A stretch of DNA of 28,536 bases from Opitutia bacterium (lineage in GTDB: Bacteria; Verrucomicrobiota; Verrucomicrobiia; Opitutales; Coraliomargaritaceae). This document shows positions 20,418 to 27,820 of this stretch, piece by piece. The notes under the pieces were generated by a model that was not told where the DNA came from, did not search any database, and was given only the letters and a program-made list of their open reading frames with translations. The position numbers and the translations under genes are program-made. The stretch lies in the NCBI GenBank assembly GCA_018663485.1, contig JABJQI010000054.1, positions 1-28,536 of the forward strand. Direction: 5' to 3'. Numbering within the stretch: position 1 is the first letter of the stretch; every line of letters starts with the position of its first letter.

Positions 20418-21020
20418 TTATTTAATGAATTCGATCAGGTAGATTACAGTGAAGATGATGATCCAGACGATATCCACAAAGTGCCAGTAAAGGCCAGCGA
20501 CTTCAACATCAATGGCACTTTCGTGTGGATCCATCTTACCCGTGTAGGAGTAAAAATACATGCAGGTCAGCCAAAATAGTCCGATCGCCACGTGCACCCC
20601 GTGCGTTCCAGTCAGCATGAAGAAAGTAGAGCCAAAAGTGCCGCTCTTTAGTGTCAGGCCCTCATGGACGAATTCAGTGAACTCAAATACTTGGCAAGCC
20701 AGGAAGATTAGCCCGAAGAAGATCACGCCGAGTGTGTTGCGGCGGAATGACTTGATGTCGCCTTTGTGCATCGCAGACACTGCGAGTGCCATCAGGAACG
20801 AACTCATTAGCAAGATGAAGGTCGAGAAGGAGGTGAGCTCTAGGCTGAAGAGACTAGTCGGATCAAACGACTCTGGATATAGCTTACGATATATCAGATG
20901 CGTTGAGATCATGGTGCCAAAGAACATGCAGTCGGAACCAAGAAACAGCCACATGAAGAGCTTCTTGTTGTCGACCATCAAGTTGTGATGGCTGTCGTTG
21001 TTGTGGGCGTCGTCGCTCAT
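20418..21020 (-). CDS. coxC: Cytochrome c oxidase subunit III
   Basis: A 200-residue subunit with five membrane segments, the short form of subunit III that lacks the first two helices of the mitochondrial protein. Recognisable parts are KKLFMWLFLGSDCMFFG at the first helix, the FGSTFFMLTGTHGVHV signature with its conserved His residues, and VAGLYWHFVDIVWIIIF at the C-terminus, both standard for CoxC/CyoC. The subunit supports proton uptake and stability of subunit I and binds no metal. The frame extends upstream to 21134 inside coxA, but the ATG at 21020 starts just before the usual N-terminus and avoids a 68-base overlap. It follows coxA by 46 bases and precedes coxD by 11. Confidence 0.93.
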   Translation of the reverse strand: MSDDAHNNDSHHNLMVDNKKLFMWLFLGSDCMFFGTMISTHLIYRKLYPESFDPTSLFSLELTSFSTFILLMSSFLMALAVSAMHKGDIKSFRRNTLGVIFFGLIFLACQVFEFTEFVHEGLTLKSGTFGSTFFMLTGTHGVHVAIGLFWLTCMYFYSYTGKMDPHESAIDVEVAGLYWHFVDIVWIIIFTVIYLIEFIK

Positions 21021-21066
21021 TATTTTATAAAAACTTAAATGCTGTGAAAAACTGAAGAGCGAGGCC

Positions 21067-23046
21067 TTAGGTTTCGTCTTCCTTCGGGTGAATGTGGTAG
21101 CCGCCGGGGCCTTCGATTGCCCAGAGAGTTGCACCGAGTGTTATGATGACTAGGCCACTGATGGTCACGTAGCCCATGTATGCCACACCAGCTTGCATTA
21201 GGCAGAGTCCCAAGCCGAGCGGAATAAATCCGAAGGAGGCGACAAATGGCATCCACGATTGGCTTGGCATGTGAATGCCGTGGCTGCCTTCCTCGACATA
21301 AGTGATCTTACGGTTTTCTGCGCCGTGCTTGTGCTCCCACAGTGCGTCACGAGCTGGAATAATCGGTGTGCGAGCGAAATTGTAGCTGCGCGGCGGCGAG
21401 GTGGTTGCCCACTCAAGCGTGCGCGCATCCCATGGGTCATTACCCGCAGGTTTACCCTTAGTCATTAGGAGAATGATATCGACCACAAACAGCAAGATCG
21501 AGAAGCCGAGGATAAATGCGCCGATACTGCAGATCATATTGTAGCCATCCCAACCGAAGCCGGAGAGGTAAGTGTGAGTGCGGCGTGGCATACCGATCAA
21601 TCCGAGAAAGTGCATCGGGAAGAAAGTCACGTTCAGGCCGACCGTTGATAAGATCGCGACCCAAGTGCTGAGCTTACCTGCCCACATTTTTCCGAGGATC
21701 TTCGGTAGCCAGAAATAAAGACCACTGATGGAGGCGAGCAAGATGCCACCAATTGCTACGTAGTGAAAGTGGGCAATTACGAAGTAACTATCTTGTTGTT
21801 GTGCGTCTGCCGGTGCTGCGGAGTGCATGATCCCAGAGAATCCTCCCATCATGAACATCCAAATGAAGCCGACACTGAAAATCATCGGTGCGTCGAAGCG
21901 AACACGACCACCCCAAAGTGTGCCGATCCAGTTAAAGATTTTAACACCAGTTGGCACGGCGATGGCCATTGTCAGCAGCGAGAAGGCTGCTGTTGCAACT
22001 TTGCCCAAACCAGTGGTGAACATGTGGTGTGACCAAACAGCGAATCCGAGGAAGCCAATCACTGCGCCAGAGAATACCACGATCGAATAACCAAATAATG
22101 GCTTTTTCGAGAAAGTTGGGAGCACCTCGGAGACGATTCCCATTGCTGGGAGCACCAGGATGTAAACTTCTGGATGGCCGAAAATCCAGAACAAGTGCTG
22201 CCATAAGATAGGTTGGCCGCCTTGTGCCACTTGGAAGAAGCTGGTGTCGAACACTCGGTCAAACATGAGCTGTCCTAGGGCAATGGTGATTGCTGGGAAT
22301 GCGAAAACGATCAGCAGGGATACGATCAGTGTCATCCAAGTGAACACTGGCAGGCGCATCATCTTCATACCTGGGGCACGCATATTGATGATGGTTGCGA
22401 TGAAATTCATCGCAGCACTCAAGGATGCGATACCTAGAATTTGCAGACCCATGATCCAGAAGTCGGTGCCAACACCAGTAAATTGGCGCTCGGTCAAGGG
22501 AGCATAGCCGAACCAACCCATACCAGGGACGAAATCCGTCATGCCAGCAGTCGGGCCAGACGCGGTGAACCAGCCGAGTTCACTACAGGCTTGCATTAAC
22601 CAACTGAAATTCAATACCAACGCGCCCGCAACGAATGCCCATAAGCTGAAGCTGTTAATTCGTGGGAAAGCCACGTCGCGAGCACCGATTTGTAGTGGCA
22701 CAAGGAAATTGAAGAACGCCGCATTGAGTGGCATGATCGCGAGGAAAATCATGGTGGTACCATGCATTGTGAACAGCTGATTATAGCGCTCAGCGGAGAC
22801 TAAGTCATTTTCCGGTACGATTAGCTGTGCACGAATGATCAAGGCTTCAAGGCCGCCGACTAGGAGGAAGAATAACGCCATCGCGCCATACATGATACCG
22901 ATCTTTTTGTGATCTACAGTCGTGAGCCAATCGATAATCACGCTCTTACTGTGGTCAGGTCGCATTAGACCGAGATTGCTTTTCTCGGGTTTGAGCGCGT
23001 GATCGTGCGTTGCGGGTGTAGTAGGTTTTGTCAGCGTGCTGCTCAT
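21067..23046 (-). CDS. coxA: Cytochrome c oxidase subunit I
   Basis: The catalytic subunit, carrying haem a, haem a3 and CuB in the inner membrane; it reduces oxygen to water and pumps protons. In this 659-residue protein the haem a ligands are His95 (MHGTTMIF) and His428, the haem a3 ligand is His426 (AHFHYV), and the CuB ligands are His291 and the pair His340/His341. Tyr295 in GHPEVY is the cross-linked tyrosine. Glu293 and Asp124 (GARDVAFPR) indicate a complete D channel, and Lys369 (PTGVK) marks the K channel, so it belongs to the A1-type, fully proton-pumping class. The C-terminus extends past the 12 core helices with about two more membrane segments before GGYHIHPKEDET, as in other caa3-type enzymes. 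It lies 9 bases after coxB and 46 before coxC. Confidence 0.97.
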   Translation of the reverse strand: MSSTLTKPTTPATHDHALKPEKSNLGLMRPDHSKSVIIDWLTTVDHKKIGIMYGAMALFFLLVGGLEALIIRAQLIVPENDLVSAERYNQLFTMHGTTMIFLAIMPLNAAFFNFLVPLQIGARDVAFPRINSFSLWAFVAGALVLNFSWLMQACSELGWFTASGPTAGMTDFVPGMGWFGYAPLTERQFTGVGTDFWIMGLQILGIASLSAAMNFIATIINMRAPGMKMMRLPVFTWMTLIVSLLIVFAFPAITIALGQLMFDRVFDTSFFQVAQGGQPILWQHLFWIFGHPEVYILVLPAMGIVSEVLPTFSKKPLFGYSIVVFSGAVIGFLGFAVWSHHMFTTGLGKVATAAFSLLTMAIAVPTGVKIFNWIGTLWGGRVRFDAPMIFSVGFIWMFMMGGFSGIMHSAAPADAQQQDSYFVIAHFHYVAIGGILLASISGLYFWLPKILGKMWAGKLSTWVAILSTVGLNVTFFPMHFLGLIGMPRRTHTYLSGFGWDGYNMICSIGAFILGFSILLFVVDIILLMTKGKPAGNDPWDARTLEWATTSPPRSYNFARTPIIPARDALWEHKHGAENRKITYVEEGSHGIHMPSQSWMPFVASFGFIPLGLGLCLMQAGVAYMGYVTISGLVIITLGATLWAIEGPGGYHIHPKEDET

Positions 23047-23055
23047 GGTAGTGGT

Positions 23056-24345
23056 CTACTTGAGGGTTTGCAGGTAAAGGGAGATTTTGTGAATTTCGTC
23101 GTCAGTAAGCAGCTCGTCGAGTTCACCGATACCACCGCCATTGGCTTTCCACATGAGGTTGCCAGGTTTGACGGTGTTGGGCTCTTTGATCCACTTAAAG
23201 AAATTCGCGTACTGTTGTTCGATGTCCACCGAACCGTTATCGGCACGATGGTTGAGCCAACCTGCTGCAACGGACAGGCGAGAGGCAACCTTAGTCAGGT
23301 TTGGACCTGCGACGCCTACAGCTCGAGGGTTGCCGTTGACTGCGTGGCAAGTTGCGCATTTACCGCGCGTCATGAAGAGTTGAAGGCCTTCGTTGATGTC
23401 GCCAGTGAGTTTTTCCGGAGACTCATCGTTGGCTGCATACCAGTCTTCCCAGGTCATGTCGTCTGGAGCTTGGTGGCCAGTTTTGATTTCAGAGACCCAT
23501 GATGCAAAGTCGTCATCACTGACTACGGATGCACGGAACAACATGCGTGCATGCGAATCTCCACAATATTCAGCGCACTGACCATAGTAGTAATTGTGAA
23601 TCTCCTCTTGCAGATAGCGTGCGTAGGCGGCGCGAAGTTCTTCGTCAGAACCAGTGGCACCCGATTTTGCCTGCCAGTCTTCAATACTGTCCCCGGCTTG
23701 AATCCACATTCCATTTGATCGTCCAGGAATCAGATCAACCTTACCCGCGATGCGTGGGAGCCAGAACGAGTGGATGACATCCTTGGAGCGCAGCTCTAGG
23801 CGAATGGCCTTGCCTGCCGGAATGATTAACTCGTTGGCTGAAGTGATCCCGAGCTGCGGATAGGCAAAGCCCCACCACCATTGGTAACCTTCGACTCGGA
23901 TGGTTAATGGCTTGTCTTCCTCGGCTGCGCTGAGGCCCTCGCCTTGATACCATGCACCGAGTTTACTTTCTTCAGTGACAGGGAAGTCGTGAGTATACCA
24001 GATCGCACGCAGTGTCGGTACGGCGACTATAACGAGCAGCAGGATCGATGCGCCAATCAGGCCGATTTCGATCAGCGGGTTGCCGTGGCCTTGAACAGGT
24101 AGTGGACGATCGTCATTCTTGCGCTCACGAAACTTGAACATTGCGACGATGTACACTGCACCAACCAGCACAAAGATGAACAGGCTCACCCAGATCGTTA
24201 CCATGAAAAGATTAAGTTGTGCCTCTGCAATCGGCCCCTTGGTGTCAAACGTTGACATGCGGGTGTTCGTGTCGCATCCAGCCAAGAGGACGAGTGCGAT
24301 GAGCGAGGATGCGAGTGCGATAAGGCCGCGGAATGAGTGCTTCAC
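23056..24345 (-). CDS. coxB: Cytochrome c oxidase subunit II with fused cytochrome c (caa3 type)
   Basis: Receives electrons from cytochrome c and passes them to subunit I. The 429-residue protein begins with a lipoprotein signal ending LLAGC (lipidated Cys24 expected), then two membrane segments (about 44-70 and 90-113). The CuA domain has EGYQWWWGF as electron entry and the copper ligands His192, Cys257, Glu259, Cys261, His265 and Met268. A cytochrome c domain follows, with CATCH (Cys330, Cys333, His334) binding haem c and Met398 as the probable sixth ligand; this fusion defines caa3 oxidases. An unusual acidic, helical stretch of about 25 extra residues (about 217-250) lies between NGMW and YYGQC inside the CuA domain. 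It is the first gene after a 169-base spacer and is followed 9 bases later by coxA. Confidence 0.95.
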   Translation of the reverse strand: MKHSFRGLIALASSLIALVLLAGCDTNTRMSTFDTKGPIAEAQLNLFMVTIWVSLFIFVLVGAVYIVAMFKFRERKNDDRPLPVQGHGNPLIEIGLIGASILLLVIVAVPTLRAIWYTHDFPVTEESKLGAWYQGEGLSAAEEDKPLTIRVEGYQWWWGFAYPQLGITSANELIIPAGKAIRLELRSKDVIHSFWLPRIAGKVDLIPGRSNGMWIQAGDSIEDWQAKSGATGSDEELRAAYARYLQEEIHNYYYGQCAEYCGDSHARMLFRASVVSDDDFASWVSEIKTGHQAPDDMTWEDWYAANDESPEKLTGDINEGLQLFMTRGKCATCHAVNGNPRAVGVAGPNLTKVASRLSVAAGWLNHRADNGSVDIEQQYANFFKWIKEPNTVKPGNLMWKANGGGIGELDELLTDDEIHKISLYLQTLK

Positions 24346-24363
24346 AGTTAGTGAGTGGTCAAT

Positions 24364-24378
24364 AAGTTGGAAGGAAAA
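24364..24378 (-). repeat. Pyrimidine-rich CCTTCCAACTT leader motif upstream of coxB
   Basis: On the minus strand this reads TTTTTCCTTCCAACTT about 20 bases before the coxB start, matching the repeat seen before gyrA and the MIF-like gene. It may be part of a dispersed repeat or an A/T- and C-rich leader element. Confidence 0.35.
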
Positions 24379-24464
24379 AAGAGAGTGTGATTTATTGAAG
24401 AATCAATGCAAATTTGATACGGGTGCGAATGCCGGCTGACAAGATAATCTTCGTATATTATGAT

Positions 24465-24486
24465 CAATCAGAAGTCCTATTGATTG
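24465..24486. promoter_or_regulatory. Inverted repeat in the DUF420-coxB spacer
   Basis: CAATCA (24465-24470) and TGATTG (24481-24486) are perfect complements 10 bases apart, in the 169-base spacer that must hold any separate coxB promoter. The half-sites are oriented opposite to an FNR box, so it is not an FNR site. No T-run makes it a terminator. Confidence 0.3.
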
Positions 24487-24514
24487 CTATTAGTTAAGGT
24501 AATCGGATAGTTGT

Positions 24515-24940
24515 CTAAAACCATTGATAGAGAAAGCAATATACCAGTACGCCAGTGACGGAGACATAATACCAAATCGGGAAGGTCCAGCGTGCCCAAG
24601 CACGGTGCCTCTCGCGTTTACCTTTGATTGCAAGCGTCAGTGTGGTGAGCACCAATGGCACGATTGCGATGGCTAACACGATGTGAGTCACCAACATAAT
24701 GTAGTAAAACGTGCGCCATGCGCCCTCGCCGCCAAAGGGCGTATGCACTCCTTGCACGAGGTATTTGTGTAGTACATAAAACACTAGAAAAACAATGGAG
24801 ACGCTGAATGCGCTGACCATGCAAGTGCGGTGCGCTTTCTCGCGTCCGGTTTTAACACAGATGAAACCTGCAGTCAGTAGCAGCGTTGCGCAGCCATTGA
24901 GGAGCGCATTGACTGTCGGAAGTGTTTCAGTAAAGGACAT
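24515..24940 (-). CDS. DUF420 membrane protein, oxidase assembly (CtaM-like)
   Basis: A 141-residue protein with four membrane segments. HKYLVQGVHTPFGGEGAWRTFYYIMLVTHIVLA and HRAWARWTFPIWYYVSVTGVLVY are the hallmark segments of the DUF420 family, including its conserved histidines and Trp/Tyr residues. In Firmicutes a member of this family (CtaM, also YozB) is needed for active haem-A oxidases. The location between ctaB and coxB fits the same role, probably in haem or copper delivery to subunit I, which remains inference. The frame is open upstream to 25201, overlapping ctaB, but the ATG at 24940 gives the normal family length and a 35-base gap to ctaB. Confidence 0.85.
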   Translation of the reverse strand: MSFTETLPTVNALLNGCATLLLTAGFICVKTGREKAHRTCMVSAFSVSIVFLVFYVLHKYLVQGVHTPFGGEGAWRTFYYIMLVTHIVLAIAIVPLVLTTLTLAIKGKRERHRAWARWTFPIWYYVSVTGVLVYCFLYQWF

Positions 24941-24975
24941 GTTTAAATAATGACTCTTCGTTGCACTAGGATCGA

Positions 24976-25899
24976 TTAGAGTAACCAGAGGTCGAGCACC
25001 AACGGCAGGAGGAGGGCAGGCAAGTAAAAGATCGAGGCAAAGAATAGCTGGCGTGCGGCCGCATCGCGTTGTTCGACGTTGAGGAATGCGATCGCAGGGC
25101 GCAGGTAATAAATGCCGGCTGCAATGGCGATGACTCCATAGATCCATGTCGCGTAGCCCAGTAGCACTGGCAGCAAGGTGCTGACGATCAGGGCCAAGCA
25201 AAATACCAAGGATTGAATCGCAACTTTCTGGCCAGTGCTGTCAGCATTTGAGAGCATGACAAAGCCGCCTTGCGCGTAATCTTTGCGGTGCGTCCAAGCG
25301 ATCGCGAAGAAGTGAGGCATCTGCCACAGAAATAAAATTGCAAATAAAATCCAACCGAGCGTCGTAATCTGCCCTTCGGCGGCGGCCCATCCAATTAGTG
25401 GGGGCAGTGCGCCGGGGATCGCGCCGACTAAAGTGTTCCAAGTAGTGAAGCGCTTCAGTGGAGTATACAGCAACACATAGGAGGCGATAGTCGCTGCAGT
25501 CAATGTACCAGCCAGTAGATTAGCCCCCTTGTAGAGTAACAAGCAGCCGAGAATACTCAGTCCCATCCCATAAATAAATGCGTGTATCGGTGCGATACGT
25601 CCTGCTGGGATCGCACGATCCTTAGTACGTACCATTTTAGCGTCGGCTTCGCGTTCTAACCACTGATTAAGTACCGCTGCTCCACCAGCAGCAAGCGAAG
25701 TGCCGATGAGCAGACTGAACAGCACACTCAAATCTCGTGTTGGATCAGCGGATAAATAGCCAGCCACTGCGGTAACCACTGACATAAAGCTTAAGCGCGG
25801 TTTGGTCAGCTCATAAAAGTCATCGACTCGGTCGCGCAACGAAACCCCCGATTCTGCAACACCGGTGATAGGAGAAGATTCTGTAGTTTGATGACTCAA
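24976..25899 (-). CDS. ctaB: Protohaem IX farnesyltransferase (haem O synthase)
   Basis: Adds a farnesyl group to protohaem, making haem O, in the inner membrane. The 307-residue UbiA-type prenyltransferase has about nine membrane segments. The Mg-diphosphate binding motif is NQWLEREADAKMVRTKDR (78-95), followed by AIPAGRI. A second conserved loop is YTPLKRFTTWNTLVGAIPGA, and THRKDYAQGGFVML marks the third. ELTKPRLSFMSVVTAVAGY is the usual start of the family. The start is probably TTG at 25899, since no ATG occurs before residue 39. ctaA ends 47 bases upstream and DUF420 begins 35 bases downstream, so all three are very likely one operon feeding haem A to CoxA. Confidence 0.94.
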   Translation of the reverse strand: MSHQTTESSPITGVAESGVSLRDRVDDFYELTKPRLSFMSVVTAVAGYLSADPTRDLSVLFSLLIGTSLAAGGAAVLNQWLEREADAKMVRTKDRAIPAGRIAPIHAFIYGMGLSILGCLLLYKGANLLAGTLTAATIASYVLLYTPLKRFTTWNTLVGAIPGALPPLIGWAAAEGQITTLGWILFAILFLWQMPHFFAIAWTHRKDYAQGGFVMLSNADSTGQKVAIQSLVFCLALIVSTLLPVLLGYATWIYGVIAIAAGIYYLRPAIAFLNVEQRDAAARQLFFASIFYLPALLLPLVLDLWLL

Positions 25900-25946
25900 C
25901 TGGTACGTCAGCTAAAGAGTGGTATGTTTGTGTGAATCGAAGCTGA

Positions 25947-26930
25947 CTAGATGGTCGGCTTCGAGGCCACGGAGCGATGAGCTAGAAAAGTTAAGCCCCA
26001 CGTGCTGGCAAGTAGAAAAGCACCGACTAGATGGTGAATCGTTGCGACATAAGGATTTCTTACAGTCCAGATGGTCAGGGCACCTAAATAAACCTGAACA
26101 AAGAGAAGGCCTATTACACTCAGGATTCCGATAATTAGAGCCTTTCGCGTATTAGGGTTTGCCCACAACTTACTTAGATAAATGAGCAAAAAAAGCGTCA
26201 CAATAACTGCACCAACACGGTGAGCGAAATGTATGCTTACATCGAAATTCCAATAGCTGGGTAATAAGCTTCCCGGACGGGCCATCGGAAATTGCGCGAT
26301 TGCTAGACCAGCTTCCGCTTGGCGCATGATTGCACCGATCAAAATTTGTAGAAAGATTGCGATGGTGCTGGCGGTTCCCCAACGTTTGAGTGACATTGGT
26401 ACGGGACGAATAAATCCGCTCTGGCGCTCGATCCAACTTCTCGAACTTCCAAGAGTTAGTGCAATTAGAATTCCGAGCACAACCATAGCGCCGCAGGCGT
26501 GAATAACTGCGAAGCTTTGTGCAACTAGGTTGTGCTCCGCCAATGTATTGAGCGTATCGAAGCGCACGCGGGCGCCACCCAAAACTCCCTGTAGTATAAC
26601 AACTAGCACTAGCACGCGGGCGAGCTGGCGCATCCATGCACGTTCTTCACGTAGCCACATGAACAGCATCAGGCCGAGAGAGAGGAAACCTATTGTAATG
26701 CCGAGCAAGCGATGGCTGTGCTCCGCAAGCATGTCGGATTGGATAGTCCAATCCTGCGGGTTCAACGAGCCATTAGAAAGTGGCCAGTCCAAAAAAGCCA
26801 TACCCGCACGAATGCTAGTCGTGAAGCCGCCTGCAAATAGCAGCGGAGTGATCCAGCAAAGTGCGAAGACGCAGAAAGCGAAGAGCCAAGGTTGATACTC
26901 GGCAGTGCGTTTAGATGTGAAGGCATTCAT
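25947..26930 (-). CDS. ctaA: Haem A synthase
   Basis: Oxidises the C8 methyl of haem O to a formyl group, giving haem A. The 327-residue COX15/CtaA-family protein has eight membrane segments. Glu70 and His71/His73 in AEHSHRLLG, His144 (AVIHACG), His234/His237 (HFAHRVGA) and His299/His300 (HHLVGA) are the expected catalytic and haem ligands. GGFTTSIRAGMAFLDWP is the family's first loop; it lacks the cysteine pair found in the Bacillus enzyme, placing it with the cysteine-free class. I start at the ATG at 26930; the frame continues to a TTG at 26969, but that adds nothing protein-like. It is the first gene of the respiratory operon, with a 252-base divergent spacer upstream. Confidence 0.92.
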   Translation of the reverse strand: MNAFTSKRTAEYQPWLFAFCVFALCWITPLLFAGGFTTSIRAGMAFLDWPLSNGSLNPQDWTIQSDMLAEHSHRLLGITIGFLSLGLMLFMWLREERAWMRQLARVLVLVVILQGVLGGARVRFDTLNTLAEHNLVAQSFAVIHACGAMVVLGILIALTLGSSRSWIERQSGFIRPVPMSLKRWGTASTIAIFLQILIGAIMRQAEAGLAIAQFPMARPGSLLPSYWNFDVSIHFAHRVGAVIVTLFLLIYLSKLWANPNTRKALIIGILSVIGLLFVQVYLGALTIWTVRNPYVATIHHLVGAFLLASTWGLTFLAHRSVASKPTI

Positions 26931-27182
26931 TATCGGGGCAGACTGTGCGCACTTCCTAGTCAGGATCAAGCGGAAGATGTAGTAAATTCGGTTGCGTGTA
27001 TTGGTTTTTATGCGTTAGTTATGGGCCATATTGGCATACTTTTTTTCAGTTATTTTAAAAACTTTCCAAGGTGATGTTTGTTATTTGCTGCATTCTCGCA
27101 TCCCAATCTGCGTATCTCGTTCTGGTCCGAATTATTTAATTTGAAATCTATGTTTCAGCCCACGACACTATTTAATTAACTT

Positions 27183-27653
27183 ATGAATAAGACTTTATTT
27201 TTTAATACCTTGATTGATACGTTACGTGAGGAGGCATTAGATGCTGTCAAAGCCTCGCAAGATGCCGCTGAATACGCCACCAGTGAAGAATCTCGGGCTG
27301 AGTCGCAATGGGATACGCAAGGTTTGGAAGCTTCCTATCTCGCGGCCGGTCAGGCCGGGCAAGCTAAGCAGTGGGCCGACGCGGTGGAAGAGCTCCAGTC
27401 CGAGCGCGAGGATTTGCTCAAGACAAATACGGATGTCTCGCTTGGGGCTTTGTTTAAATGCGACTTCGACGGATCTGAAGAGGTGTTCTTCTTGGCGGGT
27501 GTGGCTGGTGGCCAAGTGATCTCAATGGATCACATTGAAGTTACAGTTATCACCGCGCAGTCGCCATTGGCAGGTCGTTTGAGAGGTTATAAAGTCGGCG
27601 ATACCTTTGCGCTGCCAAATGCTAAGTTCGGCGAGATTCTCGCGATTGAGTGA
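27183..27653 (+). CDS. GreA/GreB-family transcript cleavage factor
   Basis: A 156-residue protein. The C-terminal half (about 83-156) is the FKBP-like GreA/GreB domain, with TVITAQSPLAGRLRGYKVGDTF matching the ITPxSPLGxALLGKxxGD motif. The N-terminal half is a helical hairpin (about 8-80) whose tip, ATSEESRAESQWDTQGLEASYLA (32-54), holds several Glu and Asp residues that could carry the Mg needed for backtracked RNA cleavage. This tip sequence differs from GreA's DLKENAEYH and belongs to a Gre-like subgroup found in many Gram-negative bacteria, so it may be a paralogue with a modified role. It stands alone on its strand, divergent from ctaA, and begins with ATG in an AT-rich leader with no Shine-Dalgarno sequence. 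Confidence 0.82.
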   Translation: MNKTLFFNTLIDTLREEALDAVKASQDAAEYATSEESRAESQWDTQGLEASYLAAGQAGQAKQWADAVEELQSEREDLLKTNTDVSLGALFKCDFDGSEEVFFLAGVAGGQVISMDHIEVTVITAQSPLAGRLRGYKVGDTFALPNAKFGEILAIE

Positions 27654-27658
27654 GTTGT

Positions 27659-27683
27659 CGAGCCTCGGGATTAGCCCTGCTCG
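27659..27683 (+). terminator. Weak hairpin after the Gre-like gene
   Basis: CGAGC (27659-27663) and GCTCG (27679-27683) enclose GGG/CCC and an ATTAG loop, starting 6 bases after the stop codon. No T-run follows, so this is at best a weak terminator. Confidence 0.3.
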
Positions 27684-27820
27684 GTGTGTCCTCATGTTAG
27701 ATGGTCTGGCATCCGCGGTTATGGCTCTTTGCTTAGACCAGCTGTCGCAGTGGTAGCAGTGTCAATGAATCAAGTTGTGGCATGTCCTAGCTCACAAATA
27801 GACTAGCGTAAACCCAGCCG

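Noticed and set aside
21021..21134. Upstream extension of coxC overlapping coxA
   Set aside because: Known subunit III proteins begin near MSDDAHNN; the overlap with the coxA end is an artefact of the open frame.
24941..25201. N-terminal extension of the DUF420 frame into ctaB
   Set aside because: The added residues are arginine- and proline-rich and unlike the family; the ATG at 24940 gives the expected length.
27021..27046. Possible terminator GCCA-TAT-TGGC followed by seven T
   Set aside because: The stem is only 4 bp and no plus-strand gene lies upstream for it to end.
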